Source: Martelella sp. AD-3 (GTDB lineage: Bacteria > Pseudomonadota > Alphaproteobacteria > Rhizobiales > Rhizobiaceae). From it: a stretch of DNA of 64,000 bases. The position numbers were made by a program, and so were the translations under genes. The notes under the pieces are model-generated. The model ran no database searches, was not told the origin of the DNA, and saw nothing but the letters and a program-made list of their open reading frames with translations. The stretch lies in assembly GCF_001578105.1 (NCBI RefSeq), contig NZ_CP014275.1:2728001-2792000 (forward strand), given 5' to 3'. The first letter of the stretch is position 1, and the number at the start of each line of letters is the position of its first letter. Positions 1-9,099 of this stretch are shown in pieces.

Positions 1-909
1 CGGCTTCAGGATCGCGCGGCAGAGGTCCAGCATTCTAGGCAGGTGCTCGAACAGCTGCCAGACCTCGCCATTCGGCCCGCGTCCGAATTTCGGCGGATCG
101 GTGAGGATGATGTCGTAGTGGTTGCCGCGCCGTTCCTCGCGCTCGATGAACTTCATCGCATCGTCGCAGATCCAGCGGATCGGGCGGTCGTTGAGGCCGG
201 AGAGCGCCTGGTTCTCGCGGGCCCAGCCGATCGCCTTCTTCGAGGCGTCCACATGGGTCACTTCCGCGCCGGCGGCGGCGGCGACCAGCGAGGCGACGCC
301 GGTGTAGCCGAAGAGATTGAGCACCTTGGGCGGGGCCTTGCGGCCGGACGCCCCTTCCAGGACATCGCGCATCCATTGCCAGTGGGCCACCTGTTCGGGA
401 AATACGCCGACATGGCGAAAGGCGGTGAAGCGGCCGAGAAAATCGATGTCCATGATCCGCAGCGGCCAGGTCTCGCCGAGGGCGGCCTTGGGAAAGCGCC
501 AGCGCCCCATGCCGTCCTCGTCCGTATCGCCGGTGAAGATCGCATCGGCATTGGCCCAGATCTTCTCATCAAGAAGCGGCGGCCAGAGCGCCTGCGCCTC
601 GGGGCGGACGATTCGATAATCGCCATATTGCTCGAGCTTCAGCCCGTGGCCGCTGTCGATCAGATGAAAACCGTCGGCGGTGACGGACTGGAGAATGCGC
701 GGCACGCGCTCGGCCGGCCGTTCGCCGTCCCGCAGCGCGATCCACTGCGGCTCCGGCTGGCGGCTGCGGCGCTCGTTCTGCTTTTCCGCCGGGGCGCCGC
801 CTTGTCGCTTGTCGGCCCGGCGCACATCCTTGCGCGGCCGGTCAGGCTTGGCCTGCGGCTTGCCGCCGGCTTTGGTGCGGCGCGTCTTGTCCGGTCTGGA
901 AGGCGTCAT
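1..909 (-). CDS. class I SAM-dependent (rRNA-type) methyltransferase, 3' end cut by window edge
   Basis: The minus-strand frame is open from an ATG at 909 to the window edge, giving about 303 residues without a stop. A basic, low-complexity N-terminus (about 55 residues, rich in Arg, Lys, Pro) is followed by a Rossmann methyltransferase core with the motif NLFGYTG, an acidic VDASKKA loop, and the catalytic-type DPPKFGRGP motif. This pattern fits the RlmI/RsmC-like 23S rRNA cytosine methyltransferase superfamily; the exact target base cannot be told from sequence. The C-terminus lies outside the window. The apparent plus-strand ORF opposite it is a GC-driven shadow. Confidence 0.8.
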   Translation of the reverse strand, partial: MTPSRPDKTRRTKAGGKPQAKPDRPRKDVRRADKRQGGAPAEKQNERRSRQPEPQWIALRDGERPAERVPRILQSVTADGFHLIDSGHGLKLEQYGDYRIVRPEAQALWPPLLDEKIWANADAIFTGDTDEDGMGRWRFPKAALGETWPLRIMDIDFLGRFTAFRHVGVFPEQVAHWQWMRDVLEGASGRKAPPKVLNLFGYTGVASLVAAAAGAEVTHVDASKKAIGWARENQALSGLNDRPIRWICDDAMKFIEREERRGNHYDIILTDPPKFGRGPNGEVWQLFEHLPRMLDLCRAILKP

Positions 910-989
910 GAAAGGCGATCATCCCGCAATGGTCGAAAGCTGCGGTTTATCAGCCCCGTCGTAAAAATGGCAAGTCTTCTCGCGCCGTC

Positions 990-1337
990 TCAGGAAGACG
1001 GAAGCTGATCGAGCGGGCGGGCAGTCGAAACTTCGGCGCTCGGCGCCTTCCGCTTGTCGGCCTCCGCACGCCATAGTGCGGCCTCGCGCTTGCTGGACTT
1101 TGCCGTCCTGCGGTGCTTGCGCTGGGAAATCCAGGTAAACAGCGCGCCAAGCAGAATGCCGAGAATGAATGCGATGAAGATGTAGACGAAGAAGGGAGCG
1201 GAGACGGCGAGCACGCTGTCGCTGGCATTGAAAGGGTTGAGCGCCATGGTGACGGACTGCCGGTTGGCAACCGACAACAGGACGAGCACCACCCCGATGG
1301 GCAGCAGAATGATGAGATTGACAAGCTTTGACATCAT
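990..1337 (-). CDS. lapA: LapA-domain (DUF1049) inner membrane protein
   Basis: About 115 residues with two hydrophobic segments, near residues 4-24 and 46-68, followed by a basic tail (RKHRRT). That is the usual layout of LapA/DUF1049 proteins, which in enterics help tune LPS assembly. Two adjacent ATGs (1337 and 1334) could start it; GAGG lies a few bases upstream. It follows ihfB by 44 bp on the same strand, the arrangement normally seen in Rhizobiaceae. Its role in this organism is inferred from the family only. Confidence 0.8.
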   Translation of the reverse strand: MMSKLVNLIILLPIGVVLVLLSVANRQSVTMALNPFNASDSVLAVSAPFFVYIFIAFILGILLGALFTWISQRKHRRTAKSSKREAALWRAEADKRKAPSAEVSTARPLDQLPSS

Positions 1338-1381
1338 GCGCCTCGAACGCGTTTCATTTTCCCGGCGATCCGGCCTGCCCC

Positions 1382-1678
1382 TTATTTGTCGTCTTTCTGG
1401 TCGGGGTTGAGGCGCTCGCGCAATTCCTTGCCGGTCTTGAAGAAAGGGACCCATTTTTCTTCGACGAAAACGGTGTCGCCGGTGCGCGGGTTCCGTCCCG
1501 AACGCGAAGGGCGGTTCTTGACCGAAAACGCGCCGAAACCGCGCAACTCCACCCGGTTGCCCGCCGCCAGCGCATCCGCGATCTCGTCCAGAATAGCGTT
1601 CACGATATTTTCGACATCGCGGTGATAGAGATGCGGGTTACGCGCCGCAACAATCTGTACCAATTCCGACTTGATCAC
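1382..1678 (-). CDS. ihfB: integration host factor subunit beta
   Basis: 98 residues matching the HU/IHF fold: a helical dimerisation part (IKSELVQIV onward), then the beta-arm region [11 protein letters not shown]...RNPRTG that intercalates DNA. IHF-beta pairs with IHF-alpha to bend DNA at promoters, including sigma-54 promoters served by the rpoN found at 5.1 kb. The start is taken as a GTG at 1678, because homologous proteins begin IKSELV and a purine-rich GAGGGG lies just upstream. An upstream in-frame extension looks non-coding. It sits between sppA and lapA. Confidence 0.93.
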   Translation of the reverse strand: MIKSELVQIVAARNPHLYHRDVENIVNAILDEIADALAAGNRVELRGFGAFSVKNRPSRSGRNPRTGDTVFVEEKWVPFFKTGKELRERLNPDQKDDK

Positions 1679-1703
1679 ACCCAGCCCCTCAACTCTCTGA
1701 TTT

Positions 1704-2657
1704 TCATTGCCAATCAGTCTGCCCGACAGACACAAGCCCGTCAACAAGACCGGTCTGGCGAAGGATATCCTCGCTGACAAACCAGCCAAGTCCGAGCGAT
1801 TCGAGCAGCCTTGCCCCCATTTTCGCCAGGCCGACCCCGAAACCATCTCTGTTTACGTTATCCCAAGACCTGATTTCAAGGGAGTCAGAAACGCCGTTTG
1901 CGGCCAGATAGGCCATTATTTCGTCCCGACCGCCGATTTCATCGACCAGTCCGGCCTCAACCGCCTGCCGACCGGTCAGTATCCTTCCGTCGGCAAGCTC
2001 CAGCGCCCTTTCTCGCGACATGTCCCGGCGCGCGGCGACAAGATCGACGAACCAGTCATAGCTGTCCATCACCAGGGCGCGGACCATGGCCTGGGCCTCC
2101 TGGCTCGCGTCGTTGAAGGGCGATGGTTCCGCCTTCATCGGCGCCGACTTGATCGCATCCACGGAGACGCCGATCTTGTCGAGCAGTTCCTTCGCCTGCG
2201 GATAAAGAAAGATGACGCCGATCGAGCCGGTGATCGAGGTGTCGCCGGCAAAGATGCGGTCGCCGGCCAGCGCGATCATGTAGCCCGCCGAGGCCGCCTG
2301 GGTGCGGATTTCGCTGACGACGGGCTTCCTCTCGGCCACCTGGCGCAGGGCCTTGTAGAGCGCCTCGCCGCCGAATGTCGTGCCGCCGCCGGTCGACAGC
2401 GACACGACCAGCGCCTTTGCCGCCGGATCCTCGCCGATCTCGCGGATCGTCTCGAGCATCACCGGATCGTCGGCGACCACGCCCGAGACCGACAGTTGCG
2501 CGATATGCGGGCGCGCCAGCATGGTTCCCGGCTCCGCGCCGCCATAGGCCTTGTAGAGGGCAACCACGAAAAGGACGGCGACCACGAGCGCGGCTGCGCG
2601 CCACCAGCCGACGCGCCGCCTCAAACGCCTGCGCTCCAGGATTTCCGATAGATTCAT
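1704..2657 (-). CDS. sppA: signal peptide peptidase SppA (short form)
   Basis: About 317 residues. One N-terminal transmembrane anchor (around residues 20-38, [17 protein letters not shown]) is followed by a ClpP/crotonase-fold S49 protease domain. The nucleophile Ser lies in TGSIGVIF and the catalytic Lys in the [12 protein letters not shown] segment, as in single-domain bacterial SppA. It degrades signal-peptide remnants in the membrane. The start MNLSEIL was chosen because the residues before it lack conserved features. It is followed by ihfB 25 bp downstream. Confidence 0.92.
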   Translation of the reverse strand: MNLSEILERRRLRRRVGWWRAAALVVAVLFVVALYKAYGGAEPGTMLARPHIAQLSVSGVVADDPVMLETIREIGEDPAAKALVVSLSTGGGTTFGGEALYKALRQVAERKPVVSEIRTQAASAGYMIALAGDRIFAGDTSITGSIGVIFLYPQAKELLDKIGVSVDAIKSAPMKAEPSPFNDASQEAQAMVRALVMDSYDWFVDLVAARRDMSRERALELADGRILTGRQAVEAGLVDEIGGRDEIMAYLAANGVSDSLEIRSWDNVNRDGFGVGLAKMGARLLESLGLGWFVSEDILRQTGLVDGLVSVGQTDWQ

Positions 2658-2885
2658 CAACGCCCTCACAGTGATTTGAACGGCGCGCAGGTCCGCCGCG
2701 CTTGGCGAATGTGCGTGCGACACTCATCTGATGTCAATCGCGCATGGACCGTTTTTCGGCCGCCAACTTGTTATGGCCGGCAAAACATAATACCCATGGC
2801 CCTTGAGAGGCAACGGCTTTGGCCGAGGCGAACCCCGAAACGGCCGGGGGACGACAGAGGCCCGCGGGCGACGAGACGACACGAG

Positions 2886-3551
2886 ATGAGCATTGCGACC
2901 ACTGCACACGGCGGCAACCGACCGTCGATCGAGGAAAGCTTCCGCAAGGCGCGGCGGCATTCCGGCCATGTGCGCCGCCTCAAGGTCCTGCTGCCGCTTG
3001 CCGCCGTGCTGATCACGATCGGGCTGATTGCCGCGACCTTCCTGCGCTCGATCGTGCCCGACAATATCACGCTCGACGCCGCCTCGATCGAAAACGGCAT
3101 GATCGTCATGACCAATCCCGGCATGTCGGGCCGCAATTCCGACGGCATCCGCTACTCGCTGAAGGCCGAGCGCGCGCTGCTGCCCGCCGCCAATCCCGAC
3201 GACAGCACCGTGCTGCTCGAAAACGTCATCGCCACCGTTCCGGTCGAAGACAGCGTGACGGCCGTGGTCGACGCGACGCGCACGCTCTACGACCGCGCCA
3301 CGGAGAAACTGACGATCAACGAACCCTTCACCATCGAGCTTTCCAACGGCATGCATGCGGATTTCACGTCGGCCGAAATCGACATCAAGGCCGGAACGCT
3401 CTCCAGCGACACGCCGGTCTCCGTGAGGGCGCCGCAGGCATCGGTGGTTGCCGAAAACGTGAATATCATCGATAACGGTCAGAAAATCCGCTTTGGCGGC
3501 GGCGTTCATGTCACGCTGTCGCCCTCGGCACTGGCCCGCACCGGACAATGA
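2886..3551 (+). CDS. lptC: LPS export ABC transporter periplasmic anchor LptC
   Basis: About 221 residues: a short basic cytoplasmic tail, one transmembrane helix (about residues 37-57, VLLPLAAVLITIGLIAATFL), then an all-beta periplasmic jelly-roll domain. LptC bridges the LptBFG extractor and the LptA periplasmic bridge. The start at 2886 (MSIATT) leaves about 230 bp to the divergent sppA; an upstream in-frame extension is low-quality sequence. Its stop codon lies directly before lptA, in the order lptC-lptA-lptB usual for the group. Confidence 0.88.
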   Translation: MSIATTAHGGNRPSIEESFRKARRHSGHVRRLKVLLPLAAVLITIGLIAATFLRSIVPDNITLDAASIENGMIVMTNPGMSGRNSDGIRYSLKAERALLPAANPDDSTVLLENVIATVPVEDSVTAVVDATRTLYDRATEKLTINEPFTIELSNGMHADFTSAEIDIKAGTLSSDTPVSVRAPQASVVAENVNIIDNGQKIRFGGGVHVTLSPSALARTGQ

Positions 3552-3559
3552 GGTTTCGG

Positions 3560-4123
3560 ATGGATCTGAGCAATTTGAAAATCTGCGCGCCGCGCCGCTC
3601 GACTGCGGCAACGCTGGCGCTTTTATGCGCGCTGGCGCTGCCGGCGGGTGAGAGCCTTGCCCAGTCGACCCAGACAAGCGGCTTCCAGCTTTCGGGCGAC
3701 GAGCCGATCGACATCGACGCCGACGAATTTGAGGTGGATGACGCCACCAAGCTGATCACCTTTTCCGGCAATGTCGTCGCCGTCCAGGGCGACAACCAGG
3801 TCAAGGCCGGCAAGATGACGGTCCGCTATGCCGGCGGCTCGACCGGGATCGCGTCCGGCCAGGGCGATATCGAGCGGATCGACCTCAGCCAGTCGGTGCA
3901 GCTTCTCACCGACACGCAGACGGCCACCGGCGACACCGGCTATTTCGACATGGTCACCCAGCACTTCGTCCTCGAGGGCAAAGAAGTAGTGCTGAAGGAA
4001 AGCGGCAATGTCTTCGTCGGCTGCAAGCTCACCGTAGACATGAACACGAGCCAGGCCAAGCTGGATGCCTGCGGCAAGCGGGTGCAGATCAGGCTCAACC
4101 CGCAATCGCGGCCAGGCAACTGA
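3560..4123 (+). CDS. lptA: lipopolysaccharide transport periplasmic protein LptA
   Basis: About 187 residues: a signal peptide (hydrophobic TLALLCALALPAG, cleavage near SLAQ) followed by the OstA/LptA beta-jelly-roll, with the characteristic start DEPIDIDADEFEVDD. It carries LPS across the periplasm. Two starts compete: ATG at 3548 overlaps the lptC stop as ATGA and would be translationally coupled, while ATG at 3560 has GAGG six bases upstream; I use the latter. Translation of either gives the same mature protein. Confidence 0.88.
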   Translation: MDLSNLKICAPRRSTAATLALLCALALPAGESLAQSTQTSGFQLSGDEPIDIDADEFEVDDATKLITFSGNVVAVQGDNQVKAGKMTVRYAGGSTGIASGQGDIERIDLSQSVQLLTDTQTATGDTGYFDMVTQHFVLEGKEVVLKESGNVFVGCKLTVDMNTSQAKLDACGKRVQIRLNPQSRPGN

Positions 4124-4129
4124 TCCCGC

Positions 4130-4957
4130 ATGCCGAAGACAACGACAAGAAAAACGCTCTCCATGGCAGAGCGCCCGTCCGTGACCGCAACAGCGCCCCG
4201 CAACGGCGATCCTGACCGGGAGAACGGCCGTTACGACGGAACGCTGATCGCGCAGGGGCTGACCAAGACCTATCGCAGCCGGCGCGTCGTCAACGGCGTA
4301 TCTCTCGTGGTCCGCCGCGGCGAGGCCGTGGGCCTGCTCGGCCCCAACGGTGCGGGCAAGACCACCTGTTTCTACATGATCACCGGCCTGGTGCCCGTCG
4401 ATGAGGGCTCCATCGCGCTGCATGGCCGCGACGTCACCGGACTGCCGATGTATCGCCGCGCCCGCCTCGGCGTCGGCTATCTGCCGCAGGAAGCCTCGAT
4501 CTTTCGCGGCCTCTCGGTCGAAAATAACATCCGCGCCGTGCTCGAACTGACGCCCCTGAAGAAGAAGGAGCGGGAAGAGAAGCTCGAGCAGCTGATGGAG
4601 GAATTCGGCATCGCCAGGCTGCGCAAGACGTCGGCCGTCGCGCTTTCCGGCGGCGAGCGCAGGCGCCTCGAGATCGCGCGCGCGCTTGCGACCGATCCCG
4701 CCTTCATGCTGCTCGACGAGCCCTTTGCCGGCGTCGACCCCATTTCGGTCGCCGATATCCAGAACCTGATCCGCCACCTGACCCGGCGCGGCATCGGCGT
4801 CCTGATCACCGACCACAATGTTCGCGAGACGCTCGGCATGATTGACCGCGCCTACATCATCCACGCCGGCGAGGTGCTGACGCACGGCAAGGCGGACGAG
4901 ATCGTCGCCAATACCGATGTGCGCCGCTTCTATCTTGGCGACAATTTCAGCCTGTAG
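4130..4957 (+). CDS. lptB: LPS export ABC transporter ATP-binding protein LptB
   Basis: 275 residues. The ABC ATPase core has Walker A GPNGAGKTT (near residue 73), signature LSGGERRR, Walker B LLDEPFAGVDP and switch histidine TDHNVRE, all as in LptB. An extra N-terminal extension of about 38 residues precedes the conserved start LIAQGLTKTY; a second ATG at 4163 is possible. It powers LPS extraction with LptFG, which are not in this window. It follows lptA by 6 bp and precedes rpoN. Confidence 0.93.
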   Translation: MPKTTTRKTLSMAERPSVTATAPRNGDPDRENGRYDGTLIAQGLTKTYRSRRVVNGVSLVVRRGEAVGLLGPNGAGKTTCFYMITGLVPVDEGSIALHGRDVTGLPMYRRARLGVGYLPQEASIFRGLSVENNIRAVLELTPLKKKEREEKLEQLMEEFGIARLRKTSAVALSGGERRRLEIARALATDPAFMLLDEPFAGVDPISVADIQNLIRHLTRRGIGVLITDHNVRETLGMIDRAYIIHAGEVLTHGKADEIVANTDVRRFYLGDNFSL

Positions 4958-5101
4958 ACAGGCCTGGCCGCCATGCGGATTCCGGCTTGATTGCGAAGCA
5001 ATTTTTGTGCCAGTCTCCTTTCCGTACACTTTGATTTGTTCAGCACGCATCCGCACGCCGCTGTCGGCAGGCCGTTGCGATCGGAGGGTTATGCTCGCGT
5101 C

Positions 5102-6637
5102 ATGGCACTAAGCGCCAATCTTCTTCTCCGACAGAACCAGTCGCTCGTGATGACGCCGCAACTGATGCAGTCCATCCAGCTGCTCCAGATGCCGCATGCG
5201 GAGCTCTGCCAGTTCATCGCCCAGGAGGTTGAGAAGAACCCGCTTCTGGAGGTCGCCGGCGAAGAGGGCGGACCGGAGGATCGGCCGGAAGCCGCCGAAC
5301 CGCAGGAGAGCGACGGCGCCGACCTTTCCAGCGACTGGTATTCCGACGACCGGCAGGCCAATGGCGCCGCCCGGCTCGGCGACAGCCTCGACAGCAATTT
5401 TGACAGCGCTTACGGCGAAGACGGCCCCTCCGCGCGGCCGGACGCCCCCGAACTGATGAGCCAGTGGAAATCGATGCCGGGCACGCTCGGCGGCGACGAC
5501 CATGTCGACCTCGACGAGTTCGTCGCCGGCAGGCCGTGCCTGCGCGACCATCTGACCGACCAGATCGCGCTCACCTTCAGGCGCTCCGACGAACAGGCGA
5601 TCGCCCGCCACCTCGTCGACTATCTCGACGAGGCCGGCTACTTCCGGGGAGACACGAAGGAGATCGCCGAACGGGCCGGGCTGGCCGTCGTCAGGCTGGA
5701 CACGGTGCTGGAACGGCTGAAAACGCTCGATCCGCCCGGCATCTTCGCCCAGTCGCTGTCCGACTGCATGCGCCAGCAATTGCTGCAGACCGATGATCTC
5801 ACCCCGGCCATGGCGGTTCTGGTCGACAATCTCGAGCTGGTGGCGCGCCGCGATTTCACCAGGCTGAAGAAACTTTGCGGGGTGGAAGAGCAAGACCTCC
5901 TGGCGATGACGCAGACGCTTCGCCGGCTGAACCCGAAGCCGGCCGGCGCCTTTTCCAGCCAGCCGCCCGAATCGGTCCTGCCCGACGTCATCGTCTCCGC
6001 CCGCAAGGAAGGCGAATGGCAGGTGGAGCTCAATCCGGACACGCTGCCGCGCGTTCTCGTCAACCGCTCCTACCTCACCGAAATCAAGGCCTCGCGCGGC
6101 ATGTCGGCGGCCGATGATGCCTTTCTCAACACCTGCCTGCAGACGGCGAACTGGCTGACGCGCAGCCTCGACCAGCGCGCCCGCACAATCCTGAAGGTCG
6201 CAAGCGAGATCGTGCGCCAGCAGGACGCCTTTCTCAAGCACGGCGTCGACCATTTGCGCCCGCTCAACCTGAAGACGGTCGCCGACGCAATCAAGATGCA
6301 CGAATCGACCGTCAGCCGCGTCACCTCCAACAAGTTCGTCCTGACCCCGCGCGGCCTGTTCGAGCTGCGCTATTTCTTCTCCGTCTCGATCGCCTCCGAC
6401 CAGGCGGACGGCAGCGCGCTTTCGGCGGAGTCGATCCGCCACAAGATCCGCCGCATGATCGCCGCGGAGACGCCGGAAGCGGTCCTTTCCGATGATGACA
6501 TCGTTTCCGCGCTGAAGGACGAAGGCATCACGCTCGCCCGCCGGACCGTGGCAAAATACCGCGAGGCGATGTCGATCCCCTCCTCCGTCCAGCGCCGCCG
6601 CGAAAAACGCGCCTATGCCAGGGTCGTCGGCGCCTGA
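5102..6637 (+). CDS. rpoN: RNA polymerase sigma-54 factor RpoN
   Basis: 511 residues. Region I is Gln/Leu rich (LRQNQSLVMTPQLMQSIQLLQM), then an acidic linker, the core-binding domain, a helix-turn-helix, and the C-terminal RpoN box ARRTVAKYRE that contacts the -24 promoter element. The start is ATG at 5102; the upstream in-frame sequence is not conserved. It lies between lptB and hpf, the standard order, and implies a sigma-54 regulon for nitrogen and related functions. Confidence 0.95.
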   Translation: MALSANLLLRQNQSLVMTPQLMQSIQLLQMPHAELCQFIAQEVEKNPLLEVAGEEGGPEDRPEAAEPQESDGADLSSDWYSDDRQANGAARLGDSLDSNFDSAYGEDGPSARPDAPELMSQWKSMPGTLGGDDHVDLDEFVAGRPCLRDHLTDQIALTFRRSDEQAIARHLVDYLDEAGYFRGDTKEIAERAGLAVVRLDTVLERLKTLDPPGIFAQSLSDCMRQQLLQTDDLTPAMAVLVDNLELVARRDFTRLKKLCGVEEQDLLAMTQTLRRLNPKPAGAFSSQPPESVLPDVIVSARKEGEWQVELNPDTLPRVLVNRSYLTEIKASRGMSAADDAFLNTCLQTANWLTRSLDQRARTILKVASEIVRQQDAFLKHGVDHLRPLNLKTVADAIKMHESTVSRVTSNKFVLTPRGLFELRYFFSVSIASDQADGSALSAESIRHKIRRMIAAETPEAVLSDDDIVSALKDEGITLARRTVAKYREAMSIPSSVQRRREKRAYARVVGA

Positions 6638-6988
6638 GGCGCGACCGGGGCGGCCCCGGCAAAAGCGCCGGCGTGATTGACTTCCGCCAACATGAACGGT
6701 AGAGCATCCGCCGCAAGAGGGGCGCCGCCTCAGCAAGGGAGACGGGACGCAGATGCTCCGGGACCGGGAACAGCGGCAAACCGACCGCACCCGGCGGCAA
6801 AAAATCGCACGAAGAATATTGCGGAAATCCCGCTGGCAAACGGCTGAAAAATGCCCAAATGAGTTATGATGACAAGGTGTCATCTGAGTGCCGTCCCGGT
6901 CACCGGAGGGCCATGCCTGGAAGTTCTTGGAGGAGAACAGGGCTTGGCTTAAACTGGTGCCCGCAAACGATAGAAGAAGGGAAGATCC
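6638..6988 (+). other. 351-bp intergenic region between rpoN and hpf
   Basis: No convincing gene was found here; the 60-aa frame at 6859-7041 overlaps hpf out of frame and has no recognisable content. Just after the rpoN stop is a short GC hairpin (CCGGGG-cgg-CCCCGG, 6645-6659) without a T tract. The last 60 bp hold a plausible housekeeping promoter for hpf, listed separately. Confidence 0.5.
6927..6955 (+). promoter_or_regulatory. candidate housekeeping sigma promoter of hpf
   Basis: TTGGAG at 6927-6932 and TAAACT at 6950-6955 are separated by 17 bp, close to the -35/-10 pattern, and lie 33 bp before the hpf start. This is a visual match only. Confidence 0.35.
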
Positions 6989-7564
6989 ATGAGTGTTCGC
7001 GTCTCGGGAAAACAAATGGAAGTCGGAGAGGCTTTCCGTGAAAAAATCGAAGACCAGATCGAGGAAGCGGTCACCAAATATTTCGACGGCGGCTATTCCG
7101 GCCAGGTAACGGTCGAGAAGTCCGCGGGCGGTTTCGAGGCGGACTGCAAGGTCCATCTCGACAGCGGCGCCGTGCTGCATGCAGCCGGCAAGGCGCACGA
7201 CCCCCAGGCCGCCTTCGAGGCAGCATTCGAACGCATCGCCAAGCGCCTGCGCCGCTACAAGCGCAAGCTGAAGGACCATCACCAGGGCAACGGACACGCC
7301 GATTTCGCCGAGGTCGCCTATTCGGTGATGGACCTGCCGCAGGAGGACGAGGGCGAGATACCGGAAGACTACGCGCCGGCCATCGTCGCGGAAGCCAAGA
7401 CCGAGGTCCGCACCATGGCGGTGGCCACGGCCGTCATGGCGCTCGACATGACCGACAAGCCGCTGATGCTGTTCCGCAACCCGGACAACAAGACGCTCAA
7501 CATCGTCTATCGCCGCCCGGATGGCAATATCGGCTGGATCGACACAGCCGGCATCAAGGGCTGA
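6989..7564 (+). CDS. hpf: ribosome hibernation promoting factor, long form
   Basis: 191 residues. The N-terminal ribosome-binding domain (about 1-105, starting SVRVSGKQMEVGEAF) and C-terminal dimerisation domain (about 130-190, ending DGNIGWIDTAG) define the long HPF that forms 100S ribosomes in stationary phase. It follows rpoN and precedes ptsN, as in many proteobacteria where HPF/RaiA is linked to rpoN. AGAAGG lies upstream of the ATG. Confidence 0.92.
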   Translation: MSVRVSGKQMEVGEAFREKIEDQIEEAVTKYFDGGYSGQVTVEKSAGGFEADCKVHLDSGAVLHAAGKAHDPQAAFEAAFERIAKRLRRYKRKLKDHHQGNGHADFAEVAYSVMDLPQEDEGEIPEDYAPAIVAEAKTEVRTMAVATAVMALDMTDKPLMLFRNPDNKTLNIVYRRPDGNIGWIDTAGIKG

Positions 7565-7626
7565 ACCCACGCAAGCGGGTGCCGTTCAGGCGCCCGCCCT
7601 CAAGCCGCAACCCAGGATACCAGGAT

Positions 7627-8091
7627 ATGGCCCTTGACGACCTGCTGAAACAGGAGGCGATCATCCCCGCCCTCAAGGCAAACTCCAAGAAGCAATTGCT
7701 GCAGGAGTTGGCCGCCAGAGCGGAGGCCGTGACGGGAATTCCCGAGCGCGAGATCTTCGAAGTGGTGCTCCAGCGCGAGCGCCTCGGCTCTACCGGTGTC
7801 GGCAACGGCATCGCCATACCCCACGGCAAGCTGCCGAAACTTGACCACATCTGCGGCGTGTTCGCCCGCCTGCAGCATCCCGTCAATTTCGAGGCGCTTG
7901 ACGACCAGCCGGTCGATCTCGCCTTCCTGCTGCTGGCCCCCGAAGGCGCCGGCGCCGATCATCTGAAGGCCCTGTCGCGCGTGGCGCGGCTCCTGCGCGA
8001 CCAGGACCTGGTCAAGAAGCTCCGGGCCTCCGATTCGGAAAGCGCGATCTACGCCTTCCTGAACACCGATCCGGATTCGTCGGCGGCCTAG
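7627..8091 (+). CDS. ptsN: PTS IIA-like nitrogen regulatory protein PtsN (EIIA-Ntr)
   Basis: 154 residues with the fructose-type EIIA fold. The phosphorylated histidine is in IAIPHGK (residue 66). EIIA-Ntr takes phosphate from NPr and regulates potassium transport, nitrogen and carbon functions; it does not transport sugar. The start MALDDLL at 7627 is preferred over a longer frame from 7579, because AGGATA precedes it and homologs begin there. It is the last gene of the lpt-rpoN-hpf-ptsN block; a strong hairpin follows its stop at once. Confidence 0.93.
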   Translation: MALDDLLKQEAIIPALKANSKKQLLQELAARAEAVTGIPEREIFEVVLQRERLGSTGVGNGIAIPHGKLPKLDHICGVFARLQHPVNFEALDDQPVDLAFLLLAPEGAGADHLKALSRVARLLRDQDLVKKLRASDSESAIYAFLNTDPDSSAA

Positions 8092-8127
8092 AGTATCGGG
8101 GCGATTGATTGGTATCGCCCCGATACT
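8092..8127 (+). terminator. 14-bp perfect hairpin directly after ptsN
   Basis: The arms 8092-8105 and 8114-8127 are perfectly complementary with an 8-base loop. It starts on the base after the ptsN stop. There is no T tract, so it may act as an RNA-stabilising or rho-type end, not a classical terminator. Confidence 0.55.
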
Positions 8128-8129
8128 AT

Positions 8130-8289
8130 AGAGCGCCGTGCGTCCTTTTGGACGCACAAGGACGCTCTAACTTATTGAATTTGCGCATCGGCTCGAAAAT
8201 CGATTCCGATTTTCGAGCCGATGCGCTAGATTCTTTCTCTTGACGCGTCGGGTTAACGAAAAACCGGATTCCGCTTTTTCGCCCGACGC
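8130..8289. repeat. mosaic of three palindromes, RIME-like intergenic repeat
   Basis: Three hairpins follow in series. The first is 8130-8168, with inner arms GTGCGTCC/GGACGCAC and outer AGAGCG/CGCTCT. The second is 8183-8226, a perfect 20-bp stem with loop ATTC. The third is 8245-8289, imperfect, with arms GCGTCGGG/CCCGACGC and an ATTC-containing centre. The arrangement resembles the Rhizobium-specific intergenic mosaic elements described in Sinorhizobium. The family assignment is from memory of that pattern and needs a genome-wide search. Confidence 0.6.
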
Positions 8290-8375
8290 TCCAGCCACCC
8301 GGCCTCGACTCACCGTCAAAAAAGGCGTCCCGCGGCAGCGAAACGCCCTTGATTCCCGTGATTGCGAAAACGCGC

Positions 8376-8996
8376 CTATTCCGGTTTGTCCTCACCGGCC
8401 TGCTGCGCGAGATCGGCTTTCGGCCCGCCCTTGGAAACGCCGACCATGGCCGGACGGAGAACCCGGTCGCCGATCATGTAGCCGGTCTGGACCACCTGAA
8501 CGACCGTGTTGGCGGGAATTTCCGGGTTCGGAACCTCGAACATCGCCTGGTGGAAATGCGGATCGAATCTCTGCCCTTCCGCCTCGATCGTCTTCACGCC
8601 GTGGCGCTCCAGCGCCGACAGCATGGAGCGTTCGGTCATCTCCACGCCCTCGATGAAGCCCTTGATCTCCTCGGTCCGTTTGTCCTCGGGAATGGAATCG
8701 AGCGCCCGGCGCAGATTGTCGGACACGCCGAGCATGTCGCGCGCAAACGCCGTGACCGAATAGGCCTTGGCGTCTTTCACGTCGCGCGCCGTGCGCCGGC
8801 GCAGGTTTTCCATTTCGGCGGCAAGCCGCAGCAGCTGGTCGCGCTGCTTCTCGTTTTCCTCACGCAGGAGATCGATCGGATCGGGTTCGGCAACTTCGCC
8901 ATCCGCGGGCTCCCCGGCAGGCGCATCCGCCTCAAGGTCGACCACCGTCTCGTTGATTTCCTCGTCAGTGCCGTTCTTCTTGGTCTCGTCGGTCAT
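8376..8996 (-). CDS. grpE: nucleotide exchange factor GrpE
   Basis: 206 residues: an acidic disordered N-terminus (about 1-50), the long dimerising coiled coil ([25 protein letters not shown]), and the beta-wing domain ending in the conserved segment [19 protein letters not shown]. GrpE releases ADP from DnaK. The start at 8996 is chosen over a longer frame that lacks family similarity. It lies downstream of hrcA on the same strand with a 103-bp gap that may hold its own promoter. Confidence 0.95.
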   Translation of the reverse strand: MTDETKKNGTDEEINETVVDLEADAPAGEPADGEVAEPDPIDLLREENEKQRDQLLRLAAEMENLRRRTARDVKDAKAYSVTAFARDMLGVSDNLRRALDSIPEDKRTEEIKGFIEGVEMTERSMLSALERHGVKTIEAEGQRFDPHFHQAMFEVPNPEIPANTVVQVVQTGYMIGDRVLRPAMVGVSKGGPKADLAQQAGEDKPE

Positions 8997-9042
8997 GACG
9001 TCTCCGCACGTTGCAGTTTGTTCTTGAATCTCTCGGGCCACG

Positions 9043-9071
9043 ATATCGAGCTTCACTCCCGAAAAATCAAG
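9043..9071 (-). promoter_or_regulatory. candidate heat-shock (RpoH-type) promoter of grpE
   Basis: On the minus strand CTTGAT and CGATAT are spaced 17 bp apart in the hrcA-grpE gap, resembling the alphaproteobacterial RpoH consensus. This is a visual match; the -10 is weak. Confidence 0.3.
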
Positions 9072-9099
9072 GCCCTCCCCCGGTATTCGCGCGCAGCCT

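Noticed and set aside
43..1008. Plus-strand 321-aa ORF opposite the methyltransferase
   Set aside because: It has no domain pattern and overlaps lapA on the other strand; the minus frame carries clear methyltransferase motifs.
6946..6962. TTGGC...GGTGC resembling a sigma-54 promoter before hpf
   Set aside because: The gap between GG and GC is 11 bases where sigma-54 needs 10, and the -12 element is poor. A sigma-70-type site fits better.
5108..7570. 820-aa minus-strand ORF opposite rpoN and hpf
   Set aside because: Its composition follows the complement of two well-supported genes and has no recognisable motifs; a GC-driven shadow.
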